A DNA stretch of 64,000 nt from Arthrinium phaeospermum. Taxonomy: Eukaryota > Ascomycota > Sordariomycetes > Amphisphaeriales > Apiosporaceae. Location of the stretch: the NCBI GenBank assembly GCA_006503535.1, contig QYRS01000002.1:2852001-2916000 (forward strand). Reading direction: 5' to 3'. Shown here piece after piece: positions 1 to 10,954 of this stretch (position 1 is the stretch's first letter; each line of letters begins with the position of its first letter). Under the pieces are notes generated by a model. The model saw only the letters and a list, made by a program, of their open reading frames with translations. It was not told the DNA's origin and searched no databases. The translations under genes and the position numbers were made by a program.

Positions 1-1790
1 ACCAAACCCTGAAAGAAATGTGTATATGCCCCTGCTTATGTTTGAACCAGTTACCCTGCTAGAAAACCCACTTCCTGTAGATCTGTGTCTGGAAAGCAGT
101 GGGTGAGAAGGAACTCCTCTCCAGAGGAGTTGGCCAAATAACATTAGGTAGTCAGTGACGGCTCGGCAAGTGTCTATCACCAGCCGCAGTGGTTTGGGCT
201 GAAATTAGAATTGCATCTTGGCTCAATTGCGCGGCATGATAGGTGGATTTCAAGCGACTGTTGGGATAAATCCATGGACGCTAAGACAGCTTCATATTAT
301 ATAGCATATTATCACTAGTAGCACAAGTCTTATAGGTGAACATCATATCGTGGCTGCTGACCGTTAAACCAGGGGGTTCGTCATGTATTCTCTTCACTTA
401 CCCAGTCCACCCCAAGAGGCAGACCTACTCTCCCACTGTTTCGTCCTTATCAATCAGACCCTCAGTACGATCAAGCTTCGTTAACGTCAGGGACGATAGC
501 TGGGGTCGGGGCGGTAGGCGCTGGAGTTGAGGAGGTACAAGATTGTCGGCGTCAACGGGGGAAGTGGGTTGTTGCCGATAAGGGATGGATGGCGACGGAG
601 GGAGGGCTCACCGACATTGACGAGGGAAAAGGAAAAGGCTTCAGGTGACTCAGGGTATTAGAGGATTGGCTTACTTGGTCCTATGTGATTCTTATGCAGT
701 ATTGACAGCTTTCTCCGGTTCGGTGTGCTCGGAGCAGTTGCCTACGATCTTGTGATAGGTAAAGTATGGTGTAGTTGCTGAGGTTGGTGGTTGAGGGTTG
801 ACTGACTGTATTGAACAATCATTGGGGCGATTGCAGGATACATTATGAAAAGCACCCCATTACTGACGTTCATGATCAGAGTTCTGTCGCCATCCGTCAT
901 CATGGGTCATTTTCATAGCTCACTTGGTTTATGTGTCAAGTGGACTTGTTGCTGCACTGGAGAGGTGAGTCGGTACTTTGTACGATAGAGTCCCCAATAT
1001 TTGCAATACATGGTGAGGAGATAAAGGCCCATGAGGACTGGTATAATGTGTGAGTGCTTGACGGGCATACATAAAACCTGCAGTGAGAAAATGAATGGGA
1101 CAAAGTCGCAAAGGGGCAGGGCTGGAAGGAGTGCAGCATCGTGGCACATAAGGGAATCAACAGGGAAATATATCACGGTAAGTAACATCAGCATATGCTT
1201 GTGTATGTACAGTCTGCAGGAATCAAAGTGACCGATTGAGGCAGGACCAACAGCAGTCGGATTGTAATCAGCAATGCAATTGACAAATGCATCGATCAAA
1301 TACGGCACAAGGAAGGAGCCCCCATCCGATCTGATAAGGCAATACTTAGCCAGACAATGACTTCCAATGCATGTGCCTGAGTCCTATTATCCTGCTGGAA
1401 GGAAAAGAGGTTGGGCATGGGGTTGAATGGACCTACGTGAACTGGAGATCTTGACAACAATCCCAACCTCAGTCCATAGGAATAATCAGTCGACAGAGCA
1501 GATATCTGCAATCACTCCCCCATTTGGCCCTGAAAGAGAAAATTGGTCGCTGTCTTGCATGTTCTTGATCCCATCTTGCCTTCCATTTCATGCATTCATC
1601 GTTTCCAAACCAACCTCAACTCTTCACTCTTGCACGCTGGGTTTTCACGCATTGCATCTCAACTTCTCCTGTTCTCAAGTTGCAGGCCAACTTGGAACCA
1701 GACCCATAACTCATTTGCACCAGTAAACCATTCGCCTTTCCCCAATTGACTCACAAATCAGCATCTCGGTGTGAGAACCATCGAGTCAAT
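1..1790. other. Intergenic region, no gene seen
   Basis: No open frame here has recognisable protein character, and I could not build a spliced gene from it. The last part, roughly 1550-1790, is C/T-rich with many CAAC and TTC tracts, as is usual for a filamentous-fungal 5' untranslated region, and leads into the ATG at 1791. The window edge may cut off a gene that starts further left. Confidence 0.5.
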
Positions 1791-3866
1791 ATGGCCTCAG
1801 CATCCGTCGAGGGCTCCTCGCCAGTAGGCACCAAACGCAAGTTTGCAGACACTCAGTTGCCTAGCAGATCTCCTCACCACAAGCGTCGCATATGCTTTGA
1901 AACTCATCCCAAACACTCCGAGGTCGATGAAGACGACACCGTTAGTGATATTGATGCTACGGCTACTGGCTTTAGCAGTCCACTAAGTGAGGTCAGCGAA
2001 GGCAGACTGCCAACTGTCGAAGAATTCCATCGTCTTGAGCAGGAACGTTTGACTGTTGAGAAGTACGAATCACAGGTCCAAGAGGTAATCGAGGTCAAAA
2101 CGGGCGAAGAGGACGGATCCGAAGAATTGCATAAGGACCTCTTGGCTACGTTGGCTCAGATCAAGACCGCGAACAAGGGCCTGCTGACACCCGAGGCATT
2201 CGAGTTCCTACAATCCGAGGTCACTTCATCGCATCTGTACTTGCCCGAACCGAAGGCAGAGGACACCAAGCCCAAGGGCGTTGATGCTGCCACTAATACT
2301 CAGCCTAAGGGTGTTGATGCTGCCACCAATACCAGACTTTTCATCAAGGTGGTGAGGTCATCCAAGACCCAGACAGAAGTTATTCCAGGTCCCACCGCTT
2401 CGACGCAAACTTTCCTTCCAGCTTTCAATGAAGTCGCCATTCAGACGGAACCAATGAACTCCAACGCCAGCGTCCAGACTGATCCCGTCCCCAAGACGTT
2501 CCCTTCGAGCGACGAGGTCTACAAGAAAGATCTGGAATACATTCGTCGGGGTAGGCCCTTCGTACCCTCCACCGACGTGATCACAGTCAAGTGTCGCTTG
2601 CGTAAGGAACCGACGAAAACTCCCTCAAAGTCAAGATTCGGAACGGCCTCCTACCTCCCATCGCCAAGCAAGACCCAGAATGGCGTTCGCTCCAGCGTCC
2701 CTCGGCCATCCAAGTCCCAGGTCGTCTCGTTGTTAGATGATGATAATGACGACGACGTTGCCATGGTGGAGATGCCTCACGAGGGAAACTGGCGGACTGG
2801 AGGATCAAGATACGGCAATGACTTTGTTTACGGAAACTTGGGTGGCCTCGGAGACGCAGGCGGGTCGGATAATTACGAGGAAGCCCTTGAGAGGGTCGAG
2901 TTTTACGGCATCCAGGAGGCTGCCACTAGTGCAACTCGCACGCGTAACCTGCTTCGATACCAGGATAGGCAGACTGACATCGGCGAACATCCCTCGCCCA
3001 AGGTCGGTCTTCGCCTCCATCAAGATAAATATAAGGCCGATATCAGATCGAAGCACTGGAGGAACCCCATCCCTTTAGCTACAGATACTCTTCAAAAGAC
3101 CTCATGGGGCAACCCGGCTCCCGTTGACGACAAGGCGGCCATGTCAAACTGGACGAGTAGCGGATCTTACCAATTATACAGGGGATTCCCGCTCGTCGAG
3201 GACGTCGAGTTCATCGCACACCGGAACATGCCGGCGCAAGAACCCGACGGAGACTGCTACTGGCGCAGTGTTGCGTTCTGTCTGTATGGTAGCGATGAGC
3301 ACTGGGACGTGGTGAAGGCTGAGCACCTGGGATACCTGCACTACGTGTTAGCTCGACCGCAACACCCACGATATGAACTCTACCACGACCACCTGAACGC
3401 CCGATTCTTTGACACTTCTTCAGTTGACGGCGCACCGTTCAAGGCCAACATCTGGCAGCTCTTGCATCTTGCGCACGCCTGGACACCCGCCGTCATCAGC
3501 CAGGTCACGGCGGATTTGTATAACATCTGCGTCGTCATCTTCACACTGGAGAATGGAGTCGCCACCGAGACCAACGTACGCGGCGTCTACAACAGCCGCC
3601 ATATCTTCCTCTGCTTCACCAACGGCTGTCACTTCCAACCTATGACGCCGAATAATTACGACGCCTGGGAGTTCAAGTACCCGCGAATCACAATCGAAGC
3701 AACAGCAAAGTACGTGAACGCACCCAAGGCCACCTCGGCCAAGCAGACTTGGCAGCACCCCTGGAGAAAAGAGTTCTCATCGGCGGTCTTGCCGCCTGTC
3801 CCCCGACTGCATGGTTGTAACATCGAAAAGCTTCGACACTTTCTGGGCAGTAATCCTAGGTCGTAA
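1791..3866 (+). CDS. OTU-like cysteine protease (putative deubiquitinase) with long disordered N-terminus
   Basis: Single-exon 691-aa protein. The open frame extends upstream to 1746 without an ATG, so the first ATG at 1791 is taken as the start. Residues 1-35 carry basic patches (TKRKF, HKRR), so a nuclear location is possible. Residues 40-460 are acidic and low in complexity. The C-terminal part resembles an OTU domain: D486-G-D-C489-Y-W-R matches the catalytic Cys box, and N611-G-C-H614-F matches the C-terminal His box. OTU proteins cleave ubiquitin or ubiquitin-like linkages. Residues 165-231 hold a regular series of TNT, TQT and QT(E/D) motifs of the kind bound by dynein light chain LC8. 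The OTU call rests on motifs only; activity is inferred. The closest named family member is not recognised. Confidence 0.75.
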   Translation: MASASVEGSSPVGTKRKFADTQLPSRSPHHKRRICFETHPKHSEVDEDDTVSDIDATATGFSSPLSEVSEGRLPTVEEFHRLEQERLTVEKYESQVQEVIEVKTGEEDGSEELHKDLLATLAQIKTANKGLLTPEAFEFLQSEVTSSHLYLPEPKAEDTKPKGVDAATNTQPKGVDAATNTRLFIKVVRSSKTQTEVIPGPTASTQTFLPAFNEVAIQTEPMNSNASVQTDPVPKTFPSSDEVYKKDLEYIRRGRPFVPSTDVITVKCRLRKEPTKTPSKSRFGTASYLPSPSKTQNGVRSSVPRPSKSQVVSLLDDDNDDDVAMVEMPHEGNWRTGGSRYGNDFVYGNLGGLGDAGGSDNYEEALERVEFYGIQEAATSATRTRNLLRYQDRQTDIGEHPSPKVGLRLHQDKYKADIRSKHWRNPIPLATDTLQKTSWGNPAPVDDKAAMSNWTSSGSYQLYRGFPLVEDVEFIAHRNMPAQEPDGDCYWRSVAFCLYGSDEHWDVVKAEHLGYLHYVLARPQHPRYELYHDHLNARFFDTSSVDGAPFKANIWQLLHLAHAWTPAVISQVTADLYNICVVIFTLENGVATETNVRGVYNSRHIFLCFTNGCHFQPMTPNNYDAWEFKYPRITIEATAKYVNAPKATSAKQTWQHPWRKEFSSAVLPPVPRLHGCNIEKLRHFLGSNPRS

Positions 3867-4598
3867 TCGCTTGGAAGGGGACGGGTGAGATTGGGAAAAG
3901 GACGTTTAGTAGGATTGTTTATTCATGTAGTCCACAGGTTCGGACACGATACGGATATTGAGATAATAGAAGAAGCACCGTTGATGACAAAAGCTCTGCT
4001 CTTGGTACAATATCTCCCGTGAATAATCAAGTCTATCTCATCGGATAAATTTGATAATTTCCAGTGGAATAAACATTATGCCAATGAAAGCAAGTATTCT
4101 CTGATATGCAGAGTACGACATAATCTGGTGGGAGGCAGCGCTTCCGCTATTGAGGGGATGTCAAGATGTGCGAAGTTTTCTCTTGCCTATCAACCATCGC
4201 CCCGAGGGACGCGATCTGTGATCTGATTGATAGGCCTTCTTTAGTCGCTTAAGAATAATTGATCTACCAACGGTCCGTTCAGAAGCTCGTCCTAGAGGGA
4301 CTAGAGCCCTGGCTCTCCGAAGAGAGCAACGCTGGGGGAGGGAATGGGGGTTTGTAACAATATATCAGATCACGTTGTCATGGTTCTGCACATGAACATA
4401 CCTCACCAGAAGAAAGTCATATGGTATCTGATTGGGTCATAGTCTAGTGCCCTAATCCATATCCTCGTAGCTGGGCCATATTTTAAGCCGCCCGAAACGC
4501 CTCGCAAAGTTGTGTCATAGTCGTTCATGGAATCACATAAGTTGTACAAGAAGCTTCCAAGACAATGTCTTGTTGCTAACTCATGACGGCTCAAGAGC
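3867..4598. other. Convergent intergenic region, no gene seen
   Basis: This space separates the convergent 3' ends of the OTU-like gene and the PRPP synthetase. It is AT-leaning just after the OTU stop. Short open frames that extend into it from the neighbouring coding region look like shadows. I see no RNA gene or repeat. Confidence 0.5.
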
Positions 4599-6253
4599 TC
4601 AGTCTGCAATGTGCTGGAACAGCGGCGAGATGGATTCGCCGTAGTGGTTCCTTCGAATAGCCTCGGAAAGTAAGAAGGAAAGGTCGAGAATGACCAACTT
4701 ACTCGTGTTCTTGGCTTTGTCCTCACTGATGGGGAAGCTGTTGGTGACGATGATCTGGTCGATACACTCGCAGGCTTGGAGTTGCTCGAGACAGTCGCCA
4801 CCAAAGACACCGTGGGTTGCCATGCAGTACACCTTGTTGGCGTGACCTCGCTTGACCACAGTCTCAGCCGCGGCGATCCAAGAACCAGGCTTGTCAATCA
4901 TGTCGTCGACAATGAAGACTGGTCGATCCTTGACATCGCCAACCAGGGTGATCATGTGTTCCATGCTGGGGTCCTTCAGCTTGTCATCTTCTTCGTCAGA
5001 AGAGACATCCGCGTCGCCCGATCCACCCAGAGCATGCGGCTCCGGTGCGAAGTACGACGATGCATGCGACATAGCCATCGGGTCATCAGCCTCTGTCTTT
5101 TCAGAATGCTGGCTGCCTTCCCCTCCGGCATCCGACTGGTTGGCCGAAGGATAGTCGTCAGGCACGATATGGCCTTGCACCAATCGGCCGTGAGTTACGA
5201 CCTGAGCACGCACGTCGTTGAAGTTCTGGCTCTCCTCCTCGTTCAGCTCATCGATGGGCGAGGCCGGAGTCGGGGCTTGCACCGTTCTCGTACGCATGAG
5301 CGGCGGACCATTAGACCGCCGAGGAGATCCTTGCGCATCGGCAATGACGCGTGATGATCTGGGAGGGGTGGTGTCGGCATCCTTGGATTGACTTGTCTCG
5401 GCTTCTTCACCCATCAAGGCTTGCGACAGCCGCTGGGTGCCATTGACAAGAGGGGCGGGTCGGTCGAGCCCATCGAGATGGTTCATGATCATGCTGACCG
5501 TCATGTTGGCACCAGCCCGCTTGCGGTCCGTGGTGACAATGCCAAAATTCAGCTTAAGAGCATCGGCCAGTGACGTGACTCGCTTGGTGCCGCCAGCATT
5601 CTTGGAGACGACAACGGCCTCCTTCCAATTGGACACGTTCATGCGTATCCAACGGGCTATCAACGGCTCGGCGTGGAGGTTGTCGACAGGGCATTTGAAG
5701 AAGCCCTGCATCTGAGAAGCGTGCAAGTCAATCGTGATGACGTGCTTGACGCCTGCAACGTGCATCAGATTCGCGAGCATTCTGGCCGTAATGGCGCCTC
5801 TGTGAGACTTCTTCTTGGACTGTCGACTGTACGGAAAGTAGGGCAGGACAGCTGCAAGGGTCATCATTAGCAAAGCTGACGCATGGGTACGGTTCTGGGC
5901 ACGGTGAGTAGCTTACCAGTGACCTTGTTGGCGGAGCCGCCCTTGCATGCAGATATCATGATGAGCAGCTCCATGATTGTGTCGTTGATCTTGGGACTTC
6001 CCGATTGGACAACGAACACATCCTTCTCTCGAACGCTAGTCAGAATCCGTACGCTTGTTTCTCCCTGGGACAAGAAGCCATTGTCAGCGGGAGCGGGAGA
6101 CGTAGGAGAGACTGCTCGACAAGGAGCTCAAGCAAGACGTACATTTGAGAATTGGGACAAGTCGGCCGAGGCCGGTGACAAGCCCAGGTTCTCACATATT
6201 TTGCCCGACAGCGCCGGACACGAAGTGCCCGAGAAGATGAGTGTGTTGCGCAT
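4599..6253 (-). CDS. Ribose-phosphate pyrophosphokinase (PRPP synthetase) with a large internal insertion
   Basis: Makes 5-phosphoribosyl-1-pyrophosphate from ribose 5-phosphate and ATP for purine, pyrimidine, NAD, His and Trp synthesis. Three exons on the minus strand: 6253-6143, 6064-5917 and 5851-4599, coding 503 aa. The exon 1 start ([13 protein letters not shown]) and GETSVRI fit the N-terminal subdomain. Exon 3 gives FPYSRQ, the [12 protein letters not shown] segment (about residues 127-138) and the PRPP-binding loop [10 protein letters not shown] (about 401-410). Residues about 215-385 are a Ser/Asp/Glu-rich insertion absent from canonical ~320-aa enzymes. Yeast Prs1 and Prs5 carry comparable non-homologous regions, so this is probably a regulatory or hetero-oligomeric subunit. 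The family call is secure; assignment to Prs1 or Prs5 is not. Confidence 0.92.
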
Positions 6254-7039
6254 CTTTTCGAGGGTGAGGAAGAAAAGATCTATATTATACGGGCGGCAGA
6301 CGAGGGAGCTCCAGGTAAAGGAAAGAAAAACTTGGAGTGGGTCAGCGTGCACGGCCAGTCGTTTGTTCCTTAGCCGAGCGGCGGCCGATGGAGGTGGGAG
6401 GAGGAAAAAAAAGAGGGAGAAAAAAGTATGGGCTTGTCAGCGATCAGCAAGGGTTCATCAGCATCAGAGCTTGACCCAGGGCCATTGGAGAATTGATAGA
6501 TACTCAATGGTCCGGCCTCCTCATGATACACGGTGTGTATGGAAAGCCTGACTGCTGAAGGCAAACAGCATTAGACAGATGGAGTGAGGTAGAATAGAGA
6601 ACCGCGTCGGTCGCACATTCTACGTAAACGGACAGAAAGAGAAACCCCGACCTCGGATTGGCTCCAATGATGGATTAGTAGTAGGTAGGAAGGTATGTAC
6701 CTCATACCTACTCCGTACAGGCAGGTGTATGCGGGCATAATTGCATAATGCCTTCCAGTCAGTAACCCAATTGAGGCTAGGCTCGTTTTATTCACAAATG
6801 CCGTACAACTGTTGAAGGGTGAGACTAGGTAGGTACTACCTACAGTAGAGTACCTAGGCAAGTATACCTAAATTGGAAGGGCATTTTCGCACAGTATATG
6901 TCCTTCCATCTTTTTGATAGAAAACCAGATCCATCCTTATACCCCATGGCTTGGTACCAAAGCAGACTTGGGTAGTAACAGCCACCCAAGAAAGAACTAG
7001 AATTCCCAAAACGGACGCACAGCGCATAGTGGTAGTGAT
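6254..7039. other. Divergent promoter region, PRPP synthetase / XPG-like gene
   Basis: About 790 bp between two divergent start codons. Purine-rich tracts occur near 6400-6430. The stretch 6675-6870 is dense in TAGGTAGG/TACCTA words (6681-6690, 6825-6836, 6851-6858), several forming short inverted repeats. I see no gene in it. Confidence 0.5.
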
Positions 7040-9074
7040 ATGGGCATTCCGGGTCTCTCGGCGGCCCTGCGGCCGTATGGGAAGGCCACTACGTTGAGCG
7101 GGCAGAGCGTCGTGATCGATGGCCCCGCGCTCGTCCACCGGATATGGGAGGCTGTCATGACCCAGCAATCGTTGGAAAGCGCTACCCTAGGCCATGTCCC
7201 CTATGCCGTGTTGGGGGAGAGTTTCGTCAATTGGTTGAACCTGCTCCATGCCGGTAACGTCAAGGTGTAAGTTATCCTTCTGACCATTTTTATTAGTTTG
7301 GTTAATATGCCACCCCCTTCTGGCGTGCGATGTGTGGGTTCGCATACATTAAAAGAAGAAAAGAAAGCTCATTATTCTTATCAGGAGAAAGATCTACTTT
7401 GATGGGTTTTTACCGCCGAGGAAGTGGGCCACGCGGAGAGGCCGTCTGATCAGGTCGACCAAGACGATGACAGACACCTCTTCGTACATGTCGTCCGGCG
7501 TGAGCAGGCCGAGAGGCAACACGTCCTTCAGCTCCAACATAACGCTGGCGGATTTGGGCCGAGCCGGCACCGGCTCGACGCGGCGATTTCCCAAACACCC
7601 GTTTCTCGTGCCCGCGGTGGCCGAGCTGGTGCGGAACTCGAAGGCATGGAGGGACGTGGTGCAGGTCGTCCCCGGGGAGGCAGACACCTACTGTGCCGAA
7701 GACATCCGGCAGAACGGGGGTATCGTGCTGACGAGCGACTCGGATCTGCTCATGGAAGACCTCGGCCCGCATGGCTCCGTGGCTTTCTTCTGGGAGATTG
7801 GTACCAAGTCGGAAACCGAGGAGACGGAGCTGTTCGCGCTCACATACTCGGCGCGGCAACTAGCCGAACAACTTGGCCTTCAGGATGCTGGCGGCATACC
7901 GCGACTGGCATTCGAAATGACATCGCGTCACACCGGTTTGGACGAGGCGCTGCACTTTGCCAAGGCCAGCGACACCACCGAGGACATAATAAAGGAGAAC
8001 TATCAGAAGTTCTTGGAAGAGCACCTGGTTCCACAAGAGTACATCTCCGCCGACCATCCAGTCATCTCCCTCCTCACCTCCCTAGACCCGAGGATCTCCG
8101 AGCTCGTCATCCAGTCCCTGAACATTGATCTGGCGACCGACGCCGAAAGCTCTGCTTCGACGGACACCGCCACTGCCGCCATCGCTACCGGTCAGCCCCG
8201 GGGCCCCGACAAGACCTCCATGTTCCTCCCCGTCATGGTCGAGGATAACGCGCGAAAGAGCTCCTGGACCACCAGTGAGTCAGTACGGCAGCTATGCTAC
8301 GCCATCGCGCAGCAGCACAAGAAAAAGGAGGACCCCCGCGGCGGTCCGCAGCAGCAGCCGCGGCGCGACGACGTCGTCATCGAGTACCGCATGCTCGAGA
8401 GCTCGACCGGCGGACGCCAGATGAGCCTCCCCAGCCCCGCGGAGACGGAGAGCGGCTGCGCGGAGCTCCTCGCGATCCTCGAGCAGATCGAGCTGGGCCT
8501 TCCCGGCCGCGAGCTGCTGTGGCTCGCCCTTGCCGTTTACCAGGACGTCGACTGGTCCACCTCCAACGGCCGGCACCCGCTGTCGGTTCAAGTAGTGGGC
8601 GAGGCCGCCACCCTCTTCCTGAACCCGAAGAACAACGACAAACAGAAGCAGCAGCAGGAGCAGCAACCAGGGCAGTACGGCTGGGATGTGCTGCACTTCA
8701 CGGCGCAAGTCCAGGCCTCGCTCTACTCCCTGCGGATGCTCCAGCAGGTCCTCGACATCGTGTCAGCTTTGGCCGATCCTCCCCTCTCCCAGACCCAAGA
8801 AAAGCTTCAGCAGCGGCTCTCTAACTTACCGTTGATCGCAGAGTGGCCGACGGCTGAGTCCATCTTTGGCCAGTTGTCTCGGATACAGCGGACTGGGTGT
8901 CTCTCTGTCATCTCCAAGATGCTCGACATAGCAGAGTTCGAGTTCAAGACCCCTTCTAAGAATAGGAATTCACAGAGCAATCAGAAGAAGGGGCAATCCA
9001 GCCGAAAAATGCCACCGCGTTCGCTGGCGGTCAACCCCTTTGCCGTGCTTAGTCCCCAGGCGCAAGAGGAATGA
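7040..9074 (+). CDS. XPG/Asteroid-like nuclease-fold protein (fungal XPG_I_2 type)
   Basis: Two exons, 7040-7266 and 7385-9074, coding 638 aa; the junction restores a Val codon and the frame. The N-terminus MGIPGLSAALRPYG is the XPG/FEN1 N-domain start. Acidic residues expected at the metal site are present: D27 in VVIDG, D82 in YFDG, E174 and D176 in PGEAD, and D194 and D196 in DSDLL. After about residue 320 the sequence is helical and low in complexity with poly-Q/E patches, and it ends in a basic Ser/Lys tail. Metazoan Asteroid and S. pombe ast1 share this layout. A DNA- or RNA-directed role is likely but not shown. The gene is divergent from PRPP synthetase. Confidence 0.8.
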
Positions 9075-9374
9075 TACCCCAAAGAGGGCGAGGCGAGATC
9101 ACTCGGCAAGGAGAGGTAACAGTTCCAGTGGCCACGACGATAGACACATTCATAATACATAAAGATCAACAGTCCCTGAAGCGCTTATTTTGTTCTGGGG
9201 GCATGTGCAAATTGCGTCCCGCCACTAGCATATTACCTTACTATAACTCTTCGTCCCTTTGACCCTTTTCCATCGCTCTATCTCTGGACCTTGCCTCCCT
9301 AGCTATCCGGTAATCTATGAGTAATATCCAGAAGCACTGTAGCTCCCTTGTAGCAATAACACGCAGGCGCAAAT
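9075..9374. other. Short convergent intergenic region
   Basis: Exactly 300 bp separate the 3' ends of the XPG-like gene and the pfkB gene. Only untranslated sequence is seen. Confidence 0.5.
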
Positions 9375-10954
9375 CTAGCCAAAGGCTAACCGGCTTTTGA
9401 ACTCCTCGAACCTATCGTCCACGCGAACATCATTCCAGGCCTCATTTCCCTCCTCGTCTTTACCAAGATCCGGTGGCCCGACCTGTTCGATGGCGAAACT
9501 GGCAGCCACACTTCCCCAAGCTGCCGCCTCCTCAAGACCCTTTCCTCGAGCAAGAGCTACCGCGAGACCGCCCAGGAAAGTGTTTCCACCCCCTGTGGGG
9601 TCGACAACCTTTTCTTTGTCGGTGTGATATGCAGGTACCCAACGTTCGATGCCGGGGTCGACCTCAATCTCTTCATCGGCCACCATGCCCTCGGGATCTT
9701 GCAGCAAGCCGGCAAACAAAGCTTCCATGTCCGTATCGTGCTGCAAGCTACCGTGCAGCATGGCGGACGGCTTCTTGCGCTTTCCAGTATGGCCCGACCG
9801 TTTCGTGCGTTTTCGGCCACCATTTTTGGCAAGATAGCAGCCCTTTTCACCCGCTCTCACTACCAGGGCAAAAGATTGCAGAGGCATAGAGCCAAGTAGC
9901 TGCTCACACGCACGTTCAACAGAAGCCGTGCTGATCTCGTCCGTTTCGGGATCTAGACCGTTGTCGCCCATGAAGCCGGCAAGTTCCGAGTGGTTTGGGC
10001 TACATATATCAACAAGAGGGAGGGTGTTTGTGCAGTTCAGCAGTTCATCGGGGGTACACAAATCGGGGACCGGCTCCCATACGAAAACCGGTTTCGGCAG
10101 ATGATTTCCGTCCGGGGTGGTCAAGTCTGCGCGCCGCTCCTTGATACCCCTCACGAGTTCCTGGCAGCGTAGTGGTGAACAGACCATATGGAAAGAACGT
10201 GAGGCGAGCAGCTCCGGCGTAAGATCTTGGGCAGTAATGCGTTTCTTGGGGGTAAGGTAATGAAACCCACGGTTCTGATGCTCGTCATAACCATTCCACC
10301 CACGAGTCGTCAGGCGATCTGGTGTTTCCCGTATCAATGCTGCGGTCTCCCAGCTCGAGATGAGTTCGTCCAGGGCGGTTGGGAAGTCCGAGCCCTTGTC
10401 GACGATCCACCCGACCGAGGTGGAGAGTGGTGGAGGGGACAAGAGCCGTGCTCCAAGGGCCGAATAGGTGCCCGCGCCGCCGATTACGTCTTTTTTGGGC
10501 GGTATTGGGGGCAGATACTCAATGTCGTCTAGGAATGTGTCAGCAGATACTTAGGTAGGCAGGCATGTAGTCCCCATATTAGGAAATATAAGAATGTTGA
10601 GCGGAGCTGGGGGACTTCAGCGTATTGGCGGCGCAACATCAAGACATGGGGTAATATTGCAAATCTGGAACAAAAGCTCTCCATACTTGTACTTTCTCTA
10701 CCGGATGGCATTGCAAACTCATGTACTTGGGTGATTTTCCAGTGGCAAGCTGTTTATGACGGGAAAAGAAAAGAAATAGTCGAGGGCGTGTTTGGCCAAA
10801 AGAGGACATGCTCGAGCTGGAGAGCGATGAAGAAAGCCTTACCTATGATGAACATGCCCATGGTCACAAATTCTATCCCCTGCGGCTCGAACCCGGCAGG
10901 CTCGATGCCGGCCGTCTCCGGGCTGTGCTCACTGGTGTCTGCAGCGGTGTCCAT
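9375..10954 (-). CDS. pfkB-family (ribokinase-like) protein related to yeast MAK32
   Basis: Two exons on the minus strand, 10954-10843 and 10528-9375, coding 421 aa; the junction gives FII-DDIEYLPP in frame. The start is the first ATG (MDTAADTSEH). The IGGAGTYSALGARLL segment just after the junction is the glycine-rich N-terminal pfkB signature. The C-terminal signature reads DPTGGGNTFLGGL, with Asn353 where active sugar kinases normally have the catalytic Asp. A basic insert (about residues 274-292) sits before the last lobe. Yeast Mak32 belongs to this branch and is known for maintenance of L-A double-stranded RNA; its biochemical activity is not established. Whether this protein phosphorylates anything is open. 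Confidence 0.85.

Noticed and set aside
1329..1337. ATCTGATAA, a match to the SreA site ATCWGATAA (also 51639-51647 on the minus strand)
   Set aside because: About one such match per strand pair is expected by chance in 64 kb, and neither lies close to an iron-uptake gene.
5883..6551. 222-codon plus-strand frame opposite the PRPP synthetase start
   Set aside because: It runs antisense through two exons and introns of the PRPP synthetase and turns basic and low in complexity; no family signal.
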